From contig DCKW01000009.1 in assembly GCA_002320485.1 (NCBI GenBank), forward strand, positions 1-9,289: DNA of 9,289 nucleotides, read 5' to 3'. This DNA comes from Micavibrio sp. UBA1664 (lineage in GTDB: Bacteria > Pseudomonadota > Alphaproteobacteria > Micavibrionales > UBA1664). Under the pieces are notes generated by a model. That model saw nothing but the letters and a program-made list of their open reading frames with translations, did not search any database and had not been told where the DNA came from. Of this stretch, positions 1 to 6,575 are shown piece after piece. A program made the position numbers and the translations under genes. The first letter of the stretch is position 1; every line of letters begins with the position of its first letter.

Positions 1-1
1 C

Positions 2-805
2 GATTTCTCTGACGCAGACTTGAGCAACGTGGACATCAAGGGGGCAGATCTGCGCTCTGCCAATCTGGAAGGGGCTAATTTGAGTCATTCTGACCTGTCG
101 GGAAGTGATGTGCGCGGCGCATGTTTTAAAAACTCGATCATGACAAACACGATTTTGAAAGAGGTTGAAAAGCGTGATGCCGATTTTACAGGTGTGGTCA
201 CCGAGAAAAAAGAGGGGCTGGATTATACCGATATGGAGATTCCGATCGAGGAACGTCTTGAAAAACATGCTCTATGGCTTGGCTCTCGCGGTGCCAACGG
301 CGAAAGGCTGGATCTTTCTTCTTATGATATGCGGTCTTTCGAAAAATTAACACAATATACATTGACGGCGATGAAGGCGATCGGCGCTAATTTTCTGAAC
401 CAGAATTTTTCAGGAATTGACATCCAAAGTGCTATTTTTGATGAATCCGATTTCCGTGATTGTAAATTTATCAAATCCGATTTGCGCGGCTCGTCTTTTA
501 AAGAGGCGCGCCTGTCACGATGTAATTTTACCGATGCAAATCTGGCACCCCTCATGTTTAAAAATACTGATGGGACAAGTCGTATTATTCCCGTTAATAT
601 GAATGGGGTGAATTTACGATATTCCGTTTTCCGCAATGCCGTGCTGGCAGGGATACGCCTGAAAGGGGCGGATTTGTCCTTTGCCGATTTTACAGGGGCG
701 GATTTGCGTAAGGCCGATTTGACAGGCACTAACATTAACGGCGCCAAATTTTCAGGTACAAATATTGAAGGCGCATTGCTTGATAAGGACGTCGAGATAA
801 ACTAA
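2..805 (+). CDS. Pentapeptide-repeat protein, 5' end outside window
   Basis: The reading frame is open from base 2, and the residues before the first possible start (TTG at 20) already read as pentapeptide repeats (FSDAD, LSNVD), so the true start lies to the left. Two blocks of A(D/N)Lxx-type repeats are visible: bases 2 to about 200, and about 370-790, with typical units such as GADLR, GANLS, SFADF, GADLR and KADLT. Such repeats fold into a right-handed quadrilateral beta-helix. Between them is a linker at about 215-350 containing HALWLGSRGANGERLDLS (266-319), a W-x-x-G-x-x-G-x-x-LDLS joint I associate with alphaproteobacterial pentapeptide proteins. No signal peptide can be judged because the N-terminus is missing. 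No enzymatic motif is seen. Family members range from gyrase-protecting DNA mimics to scaffolds, so function cannot be assigned. It lies 36 nt before mutL on the same strand and is probably co-transcribed. Confidence 0.9.
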   Translation, partial: DFSDADLSNVDIKGADLRSANLEGANLSHSDLSGSDVRGACFKNSIMTNTILKEVEKRDADFTGVVTEKKEGLDYTDMEIPIEERLEKHALWLGSRGANGERLDLSSYDMRSFEKLTQYTLTAMKAIGANFLNQNFSGIDIQSAIFDESDFRDCKFIKSDLRGSSFKEARLSRCNFTDANLAPLMFKNTDGTSRIIPVNMNGVNLRYSVFRNAVLAGIRLKGADLSFADFTGADLRKADLTGTNINGAKFSGTNIEGALLDKDVEIN

Positions 806-841
806 TCTCGATTCCATGATTTCATTGAGGTTTAATTTATA

Positions 842-2641
842 ATGGCGGTTATCCGACAACTGCCTGACAGGCTTGTAAACCAGATTGCGGCAGGCGAGGT
901 GATTGAAAATCCCGCTGCCGCTGTCAAGGAACTTGTCGAAAATTCAATTGACGCCGGGGCAACGCGTATTGCCGTGCATTTAACACAATCCGGGAAAAGC
1001 AGGCTTGTGATCGAGGACAACGGCATTGGGATGGATGCGCACAGTCTTGAGCTGTGCCTGATGCGTCATGCCACATCCAAATTGCAGGATGACGATTTGC
1101 TTGCCATTTATTCACTCGGCTTTCGCGGCGAGGCGTTGCCGTCCATCGCGTCAGTCAGCCGTATAACAATCCATTCCCGCGCCCGTGGTGCAAACGACGG
1201 GTGGTCGATCGAGTGCCACGCCGGCGACATAGTGGGGGTTAAACCGTCATCGCAAAAGGAGGGAACGCGCATTGAGGTCAGGGATTTGTTCTATGCAACA
1301 CCTGCACGGTTGAAATTTCTGAAATCCGACCGCGCCGAACTTATGCAGGTCAAGGATATTATCAATCGGTTGGCCATGGCGTATCCAGAAATTGAATTCA
1401 TCGTCACCCATGATGATAAAAAGATTTTACAGTATCATGCCTGTGATGCATTGGATCGTATTGCCGCCATCATGGGTCGGGAATTTAAATCGTCTTCAAT
1501 GCCGGTGATGGCTAATGCAGAAGGGATTGAGTTCAGCGGCTTTGCCAGCTTGCCGACATTTCATAAAGGAAATGCCAAATCACAATATTTGTTTGTTAAC
1601 AAGCGCCCGGTCCGCGACCGTTTGTTAATGGGCGTTTTAAAGGGGGCCTATGCAGATGTATTGGCGGGCGCAAATTATCCGTTAGTGGCATTATTTATCA
1701 ATCTGCCGCAAGACCATGTTGATGTGAACGTCCATCCGACCAAAGCCGAAGTTCGTTTCAAAAATCCCCAAACCATCCGTAATTTGATGTTTCACGGTAT
1801 TCAGTCTGCGATCCGTGAGCATGGAAGAGAGTCCGCAAGTCTTTTACCGCAACAGGAATCGCGCTTTGTCGGCTATGGCGGGGGTCGGGGAGGTTCATTC
1901 CCCAGACGGCCCGTATCGTCCTCAACAGCGCCATCAGTTAATTACACTTTTCCGGAATCCGCATTCCAGCCGCACTCAAGGGTGGCTGAACAGCCCGTTT
2001 ATCCGTCTGCAAATAACGGGCAAAATACGTGCACTGACATTGCCGAGGATCAACCCAGTTATCCGCTGGGATCGGCCCTCGCACAATTTCACGAAAATTA
2101 TATATTGGCGCAAACACATGACGGGATTGTTCTTGTCGACCAGCATGCGGCACATGAGCGGCTGGTGTATGAAAGGATGAAGGAAGCCTTACGCGAAAAG
2201 GGTATTAAACGTCAAATCCTACTTGTTCCCGAGGTTGTGACGCTTTCGATAGATACGGCAGACCTTTTAACGGAGCAGAAGGATTTGTTACAAGAAGCGG
2301 GTATGGTGATCGAAAGATTTGGCGAGGATGCAATCATTGTTCGCGAAATTCCCGCTATCCTTGCCGATCGTATGAATATCAAGGATATGGTCAATGCCTT
2401 GGCCGACGAGGTGGAGGATATAGGGACGGTTGCGGGCCTTGGTGAAAAGATTAACCATCTGCTGGCGACCATATCCTGTCACGGTTCCGTTCGCTCGGGA
2501 CGGCGCCTGAATGCCGGGGAAATGAATGCGTTGCTCAGGCAAATGGAGGACACGCCGTTGTCGGGTCAATGCAACCATGGACGACCGACCATGATCAGGC
2601 TATCCTTGGATGATATCGAACGCTTGTTTAAAAGGCAGTAA
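842..2641 (+). CDS. mutL: DNA mismatch repair protein MutL, endonuclease-type
   Basis: MutL is the GHKL-ATPase matchmaker of methyl-independent mismatch repair: it binds MutS on mismatched DNA and, in this subtype, nicks the strand itself. The 599 residues show all ATPase motifs: NQIAAGEV (13-20) with KELVENSIDAGA (29-40; E30 is the likely general base), DNGIGM (59-64), HATSK (76-80) and GFRGEAL (93-99), then the transducer domain with VHPTKAEVRF (297-306). A low-complexity linker spans roughly 330-405. The C-terminal dimerisation domain has DQHAAHERLVYE (433-444), matching DQHA(X)2E(X)4E exactly, plus SCHG (545-548) and CNHGRPT (577-583), the metal-site motifs of endonuclease MutL/PMS2 that E. 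coli MutL lacks. The ATG at 842 is preceded by GAGG at 827-830, and the N-terminus aligns with known MutL. No mutS or mutH is in view. Confidence 0.98.
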   Translation: MAVIRQLPDRLVNQIAAGEVIENPAAAVKELVENSIDAGATRIAVHLTQSGKSRLVIEDNGIGMDAHSLELCLMRHATSKLQDDDLLAIYSLGFRGEALPSIASVSRITIHSRARGANDGWSIECHAGDIVGVKPSSQKEGTRIEVRDLFYATPARLKFLKSDRAELMQVKDIINRLAMAYPEIEFIVTHDDKKILQYHACDALDRIAAIMGREFKSSSMPVMANAEGIEFSGFASLPTFHKGNAKSQYLFVNKRPVRDRLLMGVLKGAYADVLAGANYPLVALFINLPQDHVDVNVHPTKAEVRFKNPQTIRNLMFHGIQSAIREHGRESASLLPQQESRFVGYGGGRGGSFPRRPVSSSTAPSVNYTFPESAFQPHSRVAEQPVYPSANNGQNTCTDIAEDQPSYPLGSALAQFHENYILAQTHDGIVLVDQHAAHERLVYERMKEALREKGIKRQILLVPEVVTLSIDTADLLTEQKDLLQEAGMVIERFGEDAIIVREIPAILADRMNIKDMVNALADEVEDIGTVAGLGEKINHLLATISCHGSVRSGRRLNAGEMNALLRQMEDTPLSGQCNHGRPTMIRLSLDDIERLFKRQ

Positions 2642-2644
2642 CAA

Positions 2645-3142
2645 ATGGCTAAAATATTTTATTCTTATAATCATAAAACCATCCTTAATCTTTATGCGCT
2701 GCTGGCGGCAGGTGCAATTTTAACAATATTGCCGTTTTCTCTGCTTCCCTACGCCGGCATGGCATGTTTGTTGGTAGGGTTTATTGCGGCCTATATTTAT
2801 CGATACAGAAACAGGCATGATGACTTCATGCGCTTTCACACGACATATGCTATTCGTACGATGTGGTGGTCGACTTTGATTTTACTGATCGGGGTTTTTC
2901 TATTCGGGTGTATTTTGTTTTTTAACGGTAATTTGACTGCTATTAATGCTTTGATGGCGCAGGCTGAAAAGGGCGTTATTGCCAATAAGGCGGATATTGG
3001 TGTTATGCAGGCGCAATTCATCTATGCCAATAAATCATTAATTATCCTTACAGGGACAATAACCCTATTACCTTGCCCGCTTTATATTGTGGCACGTACT
3101 ATCAAAGGGGCTGCCATGGTAAAAAAGAGGGCTGAAACATAA
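2645..3142 (+). CDS. Small four-helix membrane protein, DUF4870-like
   Basis: This is a 165-residue inner-membrane protein of unknown function. Hydrophobic segments lie at about residues 14-33, 36-53, 75-95 and 130-149. A basic loop between the second and third (YRYRNRHDD) leads into RFHTTYAIRTMWWSTLILLI. That arrangement, with a His followed by an I-R-T-x-W run entering a helix, recalls DUF4870-type small membrane proteins, but the match is from memory and weak. The segment at about 96-129 between helices 3 and 4 is polar and alanine-rich. The start codon follows the mutL stop by 3 nt and uses an AAGGC-like Shine-Dalgarno inside the end of mutL, so translational coupling to mutL is likely. 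That does not imply a repair role. The stop codon lies in the loop of a 10-bp hairpin (3129-3152). No signal peptide or catalytic motif is seen. Confidence 0.8.
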   Translation: MAKIFYSYNHKTILNLYALLAAGAILTILPFSLLPYAGMACLLVGFIAAYIYRYRNRHDDFMRFHTTYAIRTMWWSTLILLIGVFLFGCILFFNGNLTAINALMAQAEKGVIANKADIGVMQAQFIYANKSLIILTGTITLLPCPLYIVARTIKGAAMVKKRAET

Positions 3143-3152
3143 GTTTCAGCCC
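3121..3152 (-). terminator. Terminator-like hairpin, T-tract on the - strand
   Basis: GGGCTGAAAC (3129-3138) and GTTTCAGCCC (3143-3152) form a perfect 10-bp stem with a 4-nt ATAA loop. Read on the + strand the right arm is followed by CGGAGG, with no T run. Read on the - strand the hairpin is followed by TCTTTTTT (3128-3121), the classic intrinsic-terminator layout. It should therefore stop transcription coming leftward from the - strand genes beyond 3469. It may still act as a 3'-end stabilising hairpin for the mutL operon transcript, whose last stop codon (3140-3142) lies in the loop. Confidence 0.7.
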
Positions 3153-3468
3153 CGGAGGTTCGTATAAAGCACTATGAAAGTAGTGTTAGCGACGATGAAA
3201 ACTGTTGAATATTGTAATATTCGTAATCAATTGGCCGGTTAAAGGGGGGATATGAGCAGCCAATCTTTATAAGTCGAATATGTATATCCTATACCATACT
3301 ATTTTCTCTGAGTTCTTACCGCTTACATCTCCTTTACTTTTTGGCCTCATACGTTAGAGGGGATATGCATGTAAATCACTAAACATCGTGATATTTACAG
3401 AATAATACTATTCCGTTAAATATAATTGAAAAATTGATCAAATTCGAATTAATTGTTTTAGAAACTAT
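3143..3468. other. AT-rich convergent intergenic region, no convincing gene
   Basis: This 326-base gap lies between two convergent genes. It is more AT-rich than its flanks, especially after 3270. Visible structure: CACTA/TAGTG at 3170-3185, the palindrome GAATATT-GT-AATATTC at 3207-3222, GTAAATCAC/GTGATATTTAC (3371-3398, a stem with a 2-nt bulge), TTGATCAA (3434-3441) and AATTCGAATT (3441-3450). The only small ORF with a nearby Shine-Dalgarno is 22 codons at 3174-3242 and is unconvincing. No tRNA, riboswitch or known small RNA is recognised. The region would be the long 3' UTR of the - strand transcript if that transcript ends at the 3121-3152 hairpin. Confidence 0.6.
3207..3222. repeat. 16-bp palindrome GAATATTGTAATATTC
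   Basis: Two 7-base arms (GAATATT and AATATTC) are exact reverse complements around a GT centre. The form resembles a dimeric-regulator operator, but its position between convergent genes, away from any start, gives no regulatory target. It may be chance in AT-rich sequence. Confidence 0.35.
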
Positions 3469-4272
3469 CTAATCTACGGTTGCACGTATGGTGATGATGT
3501 TGGCATCGCGCATAATGCGGCATAAATCCATAAAATCGCAGGTTTCCGGTTGGACGGATGAATGTTTGAGAATGGATTCAAATTGGTTGCGGACTGTTTG
3601 ATAATGATTATCGGTAGCGCTTGAGATGCCCCCCGTTAATGTGCGGGCAGGAAGAAGGGGCAAAAACGCGCAATGTTTTAAATTTAAACACGACCGATAA
3701 TCCTCGACGGTCTTGATTTTATCATCGGCAATCGCCTGCGCCGTTTGTCGCATAAGGCTGTAATAATTTTGAATCACAGTGATAATATTAATATTATAAC
3801 GGTCGGCAATGCGGTTTTGCGAGTGACAGTTCTCTGCCATCGGTAAATTTGAAAGGGCGGGTTCCAGACACTCTTCGGAAAAATCATACCATTGTGGCGC
3901 CCCTGTTAACGGCGCAAAAAGTGTGTCTTCATATGTTGGGTAATCGCTAACATAGCGATCTATGGCAGGTGCCTCATCGCGATGACTTTGTATAAGAATG
4001 CCTTCCCGCCAATGAAATTTGAGTGATGAAAACCCGATTGTAACCAAAATAGCAATCACGCAGAAGGTTGTTATAAGAGGTTTGAGTGTTTGCAAACTGT
4101 AGCCGAGTAACAGGCATAAACATATATAAACAGATAATAAAAATCCGTGTCCTTTTTCGGCATGTCCCCAATGTGACAGAAAAAAAATAAGGCCGATCAA
4201 TAACGCACAACCTGCAATATAGCTTGCCGGTGTGAGAAATCTGTTTGGGAGAAATCGTATTGCGGAGTGCAT
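3469..4272 (-). CDS. Unrecognised membrane protein with six-cysteine C-terminal domain
   Basis: I do not recognise this 267-residue protein. Three hydrophobic helices lie at about residues 15-34, 43-61 and 66-84. They are followed by a soluble domain of about 180 residues that, with the basic N-terminus in the cytoplasm, would sit in the periplasm. That domain has six cysteines at 135, 149, 195, 201, 245 and 251, the last four as two C-x5-C pairs (CLNLKHC, CDFMDLC), which suggests disulfides. No catalytic motif is seen. I chose ATG at 4272, 22 nt after the upstream pseudouridine synthase stop; no good Shine-Dalgarno precedes it. A TTG at 4332 would give 287 residues and overlap that gene by 38 nt, but is weaker and adds a polar leader. 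It is probably last in the rarA-to-rluC transcript. Confidence 0.75.
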   Translation of the reverse strand: MHSAIRFLPNRFLTPASYIAGCALLIGLIFFLSHWGHAEKGHGFLLSVYICLCLLLGYSLQTLKPLITTFCVIAILVTIGFSSLKFHWREGILIQSHRDEAPAIDRYVSDYPTYEDTLFAPLTGAPQWYDFSEECLEPALSNLPMAENCHSQNRIADRYNINIITVIQNYYSLMRQTAQAIADDKIKTVEDYRSCLNLKHCAFLPLLPARTLTGGISSATDNHYQTVRNQFESILKHSSVQPETCDFMDLCRIMRDANIITIRATVD

Positions 4273-4294
4273 TAAAGGAATTATATATGTATTC

Positions 4295-5230
4295 CTATCG
4301 ACTGATAAAGCCCAATTCTTCCATTGTTTCAAGAAAATTTTTGGATAGGGGGGCCTCTATCCGTATAGAAATGCGGGTTTTAGGATGCGGGAATTCAAGG
4401 GCGTGGGCGTGGAGATGAAGGCCGTTGTAAATTTTGTCATTTTCAAACGGAAATGGCTGCGGATTATATTTGCGGTCACCCAGTAACGGCGCGCCAATAA
4501 GGGCGGCATGAACGCGGATCTGGTGTGTGCGTCCTGTTTTGGGATAAAAGGCAACAAGCGCGGCTTGTTTGCCGGCGCGGTCAAGAATCTCAAAATCGGT
4601 GATGGCTTTTTTTCCGTTTTCAGGGTCATGGATCATTATTTCGCCCCCATCTTGACGAACGGATGATTTGCCGATTGCGGCGTCAATCGTGCCGTTTTCT
4701 TGTAAAGGGGCGGGGGCGGTTATAGCCCAATAAGTTTTTTGCACATCATGTCCCTGAAAGGCATGTGTTAATTCTCGTGCTGCATCTGCGGTTTTTGCCA
4801 AGACCAAAATACCGGATGTATCCTTATCCAAACGATGGACCAGACGGGGCTTAACCCCTTTTTTCTGATAGCTGTTTAAAAGCCCGTCAATATGGCGTTT
4901 GGTTTTACTGCCGCCTTGGACGGCCAGACCTGCCGGTTTATTTAAAACAAGGATGTCGGCGTCCTCGAATAACCTCAGTGATTCAATCAGGGCATGATCT
5001 TTGACCGAAAATTGCTTGTCATTTTTTTCAGGATTTCCATCTTGTAAGGATGGGGGCAGGCGAAGATCATCCCCTGCGGAAAGACGGCTGTCGGCCTTTG
5101 CACGTTTACCGTTAATGCGAATTTGTCCCGTTCTAATCAGTTTTTGGGATTGACCGAATGTTACACTCGGAAACGCCTTTTTCAAAAACCGGTCCAGTCG
5201 TTGACCGTCATCATCATCCTTAATAATCAT
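4295..5230 (-). CDS. rluC: RluC-family 23S rRNA pseudouridine synthase
   Basis: This enzyme isomerises uridine to pseudouridine in RNA. RluC-type members modify positions 955, 2504 and 2580 of 23S rRNA. The 311 residues begin with an S4-like RNA-binding domain (GQRLDRFLKKAF at 9-20, then GQIRINGKRAK at 35-45). A RluA-type catalytic domain follows: LVLNKPAGLAVQGG (94-107), HRLDKDTSG (132-140, D135 the catalytic aspartate), KTYWAI (165-170), GRTHQIRVH (233-241) and LHLHAHALEFPHP (271-283). Length and domain order fit the RluC/RluD group. The QGG after the KPAG motif, together with the crcB neighbour, favours RluC over RluD, though the exact target is inferred. The ATG at 5230-5228 shares ATGA with the crcB stop, so translation is probably coupled. 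Confidence 0.93.
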   Translation of the reverse strand: MIIKDDDDGQRLDRFLKKAFPSVTFGQSQKLIRTGQIRINGKRAKADSRLSAGDDLRLPPSLQDGNPEKNDKQFSVKDHALIESLRLFEDADILVLNKPAGLAVQGGSKTKRHIDGLLNSYQKKGVKPRLVHRLDKDTSGILVLAKTADAARELTHAFQGHDVQKTYWAITAPAPLQENGTIDAAIGKSSVRQDGGEIMIHDPENGKKAITDFEILDRAGKQAALVAFYPKTGRTHQIRVHAALIGAPLLGDRKYNPQPFPFENDKIYNGLHLHAHALEFPHPKTRISIRIEAPLSKNFLETMEELGFISR

Positions 5231-5595
5231 ATAATGGTTTTTACAAGATATCGCCCGAGAATGAAAGCGATTAACCCACCGCCAACAGAGGCGGTAATAT
5301 AAACGACAGCTTGTATATATTTATGGGTGTCGATCATATGCATGGCTTCCATTGAAAAAGATGAAAACGTGGTAAAGCCGCCCAAAATACCGACGGTTAA
5401 AAACAGATTTGTTGTCTGGCTAACGGATATTTTCAGGGCAAATAGTGAAACAAGCATCCCGAGGGCAAAACATCCCAAAATATTAATGACAAGAATACCG
5501 TGCGATCCGAACAAGGACGATAGATAATAACGCAAACTGGCGCCGATGGCACCGCCGAGAGCGACGGCAAAAATATGAATAATTGATAAGGTCAT
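5227..5595 (-). CDS. crcB: Fluoride ion channel CrcB (Fluc)
   Basis: CrcB/Fluc is a dual-topology dimeric channel in the inner membrane that lets fluoride leave the cell and so gives fluoride resistance. The 122 residues fit the family length and have four hydrophobic helices. Signature residues are visible: GGAIGASLRYYL (14-25), N38 in VINILGCFALG (36-46), and GILGGFTTFSSFSME (69-83). The last carries the helix-break threonines and the paired phenylalanines F77 and F80 that line the ion path. The stop overlaps the start of the pseudouridine synthase as ATGA. The start follows an 82-residue membrane protein by 42 nt, too short to hold a fluoride riboswitch, and none is seen. An 8-bp perfect inverted repeat overlaps the start codon and the Shine-Dalgarno is weak, so translation may be structure-limited. 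Confidence 0.96.
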   Translation of the reverse strand: MTLSIIHIFAVALGGAIGASLRYYLSSLFGSHGILVINILGCFALGMLVSLFALKISVSQTTNLFLTVGILGGFTTFSSFSMEAMHMIDTHKYIQAVVYITASVGGGLIAFILGRYLVKTII

Positions 5596-5617
5596 GGTTA
5601 TTACGCTTTATAACCAT
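5594..5617 (-). promoter_or_regulatory. Hairpin overlapping the crcB start codon
   Basis: ATGGTTAT (5594-5601) and ATAACCAT (5610-5617) are perfect 8-base inverted repeats around an 8-nt spacer. In the crcB mRNA the first two bases of the start codon fall in the 3' arm, while the AAAG that could serve as a weak Shine-Dalgarno lies in the loop. Such a hairpin could restrain initiation of crcB and of the coupled pseudouridine synthase. The structure is seen directly; the regulatory role is inference, and A/U pairs make up half or more of the stem. Confidence 0.4.
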
Positions 5618-5637
5618 CCCTTGATCGGACGGGTATG

Positions 5638-5886
5638 TCAAGGTTTCATACTGCCGTCGCCCGTTTCTTCATGTGCGGCTTGTTTTCCCTGGCGTTCGCG
5701 TTTTACCACAAGAAAGCATATAACAATAATGGCAACAATGATGGCAATGGCGAGAAGTGTATATAAGATTGTTCCGGTTGCCAAAATGCCGGTGGTGACG
5801 GGTGTCACGGCGGCTCCGCCGCTGATTCCCATAATGGCGCCGATTGTCACTATGGCGGCCAAAAAGGTGACAATAAATACGGGCAT
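5638..5886 (-). CDS. Small two-helix membrane protein, unknown function
   Basis: This 82-residue hydrophobic protein is not one I recognise. A first hydrophobic stretch covers residues 3-22, followed by a Gly/Ala/Thr-rich turn (GISGGAAVTPVTTG, 20-33). A second, very hydrophobic helix covers about 40-61 (LLAIAIIVAIIVICFLVV). It ends in a basic then acidic hydrophilic tail (KRERQGKQAAHEE, 62-74), so the C-terminus is expected in the cytoplasm. The first segment could be read as a signal peptide, but no clear cleavage site is visible. A strong AGAAGGA Shine-Dalgarno (5893-5899) sits 6 nt before the ATG, the best evidence that this frame, and not the opposing + strand frame over the same DNA, is real. 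It lies 42 nt before crcB and is probably co-transcribed with it. One C and no catalytic motif; no function proposed. Confidence 0.7.
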   Translation of the reverse strand: MPVFIVTFLAAIVTIGAIMGISGGAAVTPVTTGILATGTILYTLLAIAIIVAIIVICFLVVKRERQGKQAAHEETGDGSMKP

Positions 5887-5922
5887 GATTATTCCTTCTA
5901 TGTATCGTTTGTATTTAAAAAA

Positions 5923-5950
5923 CCTATAAAGATAACCAATGGAACGACAA
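5923..5950 (-). promoter_or_regulatory. Candidate promoter for the 82-residue protein and crcB
   Basis: On the - strand TTGTCG (5950-5945) and TATAGG (5928-5923) are separated by 16 nt, each matching four of six bases of the sigma-70 consensus boxes. The pair lies in the 107-nt gap between the NUDIX gene and the 82-residue gene, about 37 nt before the latter's ATG. This is a weak match in AT-rich DNA and is offered only as a candidate. Confidence 0.25.
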
Positions 5951-5993
5951 AAAGTGCCATTTAAACCTAAAAAGCAGCAGGGTCACATTTGGT

Positions 5994-6575
5994 TTATTGA
6001 ACCAAATCCATAGCCTTGCTTATAAAACGATGAAGGCTGTCATTATTGTCGATAACGGAACGGGCATCTTTGAAATTCATCCATTCCAGTTGTAAAGATT
6101 CCTCACTGACAACGGGTTTTTGGTTTTCTGTCATACGCATAACATAACGAATGTCGAAATGTGCATGCTCGGGTTCGCCCTTGTCGGGATTGGCGGGAAT
6201 GGTATGAATGTCGATATCGACAATATCGGCGATTATCGGTTTAAAAGCGGTCAATCCGCTTTCCTCCATTGTTTCACGAATGGCAACGGCCAATACGTCT
6301 TCCTCGCCATCGCAATGCCCGCCAAAATTCAACCATCTGTTTAATGATTTGTGATAGTTCATTAAAATTAAATCGTTATCTTTATTTATAAGAATTGATG
6401 ATGCGGTGATGTGCCCCGGCAAAAAATGCTTGCGATGAAAGCATTTTTCCGATTGAAGAAGTTTTAAAAATTGAGGAATGAGCGGTCTTTCAGCATCTGT
6501 TGGTATGTAGAGCTCCAGATCTGTAACCAAATTATTTCTGGTTATTTTTTGCGTTTCTGCGCGCGGCCCATTCAT
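5994..6575 (-). CDS. NUDIX hydrolase
   Basis: NUDIX enzymes cleave a nucleoside diphosphate linked to another group, using metal bound by the NUDIX box. The full GX5EX7REUXEEXGU box is present at residues 87-109: GHCDGEE, seven residues, then RETMEESGL. It sits in a usual strand-box context (LNRWLNFGGHCDGEED), and an N-terminal arm of about 55 residues precedes the catalytic fold. The substrate cannot be read from sequence; the 193-residue length with an N-terminal extension and a late LEWMNF segment is common among uncharacterised members. The ATG at 6575 overlaps the end of rarA by 44 nt and has a good AAAGGA Shine-Dalgarno (6584-6589) 8 nt upstream. A TTG at 6530, just after the rarA stop, is an alternative with no ribosome site. 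The tight overlap implies co-transcription with rarA. Confidence 0.92.
   Translation of the reverse strand: MNGPRAETQKITRNNLVTDLELYIPTDAERPLIPQFLKLLQSEKCFHRKHFLPGHITASSILINKDNDLILMNYHKSLNRWLNFGGHCDGEEDVLAVAIRETMEESGLTAFKPIIADIVDIDIHTIPANPDKGEPEHAHFDIRYVMRMTENQKPVVSEESLQLEWMNFKDARSVIDNNDSLHRFISKAMDLVQ

Noticed and set aside
322..747. 141-codon - strand ORF inside the pentapeptide-repeat gene
   Set aside because: Its Lys/Ser/Ala-rich repetitive product is the antisense image of the repeats; the + strand repeats are unmistakable.
4273..4332. TTG start at 4332 for the six-cysteine membrane protein
   Set aside because: It has no ribosome site and overlaps the pseudouridine synthase; ATG at 4272 is simpler, although it too lacks a clear Shine-Dalgarno.
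5596..5637. Fluoride riboswitch upstream of crcB
   Set aside because: The 42-nt gap is too short for the crcB RNA motif and its conserved segments are not seen.
5594..5929. 111-codon + strand ORF opposite the 82-residue membrane protein
   Set aside because: The - strand frame has a strong Shine-Dalgarno and a coherent two-helix protein; the + strand frame has none and mirrors hydrophobic codons of its antisense partner.
5939..6013. 24-codon + strand ORF (MERQKVPFKPKK...)
   Set aside because: It has no Shine-Dalgarno, is very short, and runs antisense into the end of the NUDIX gene.
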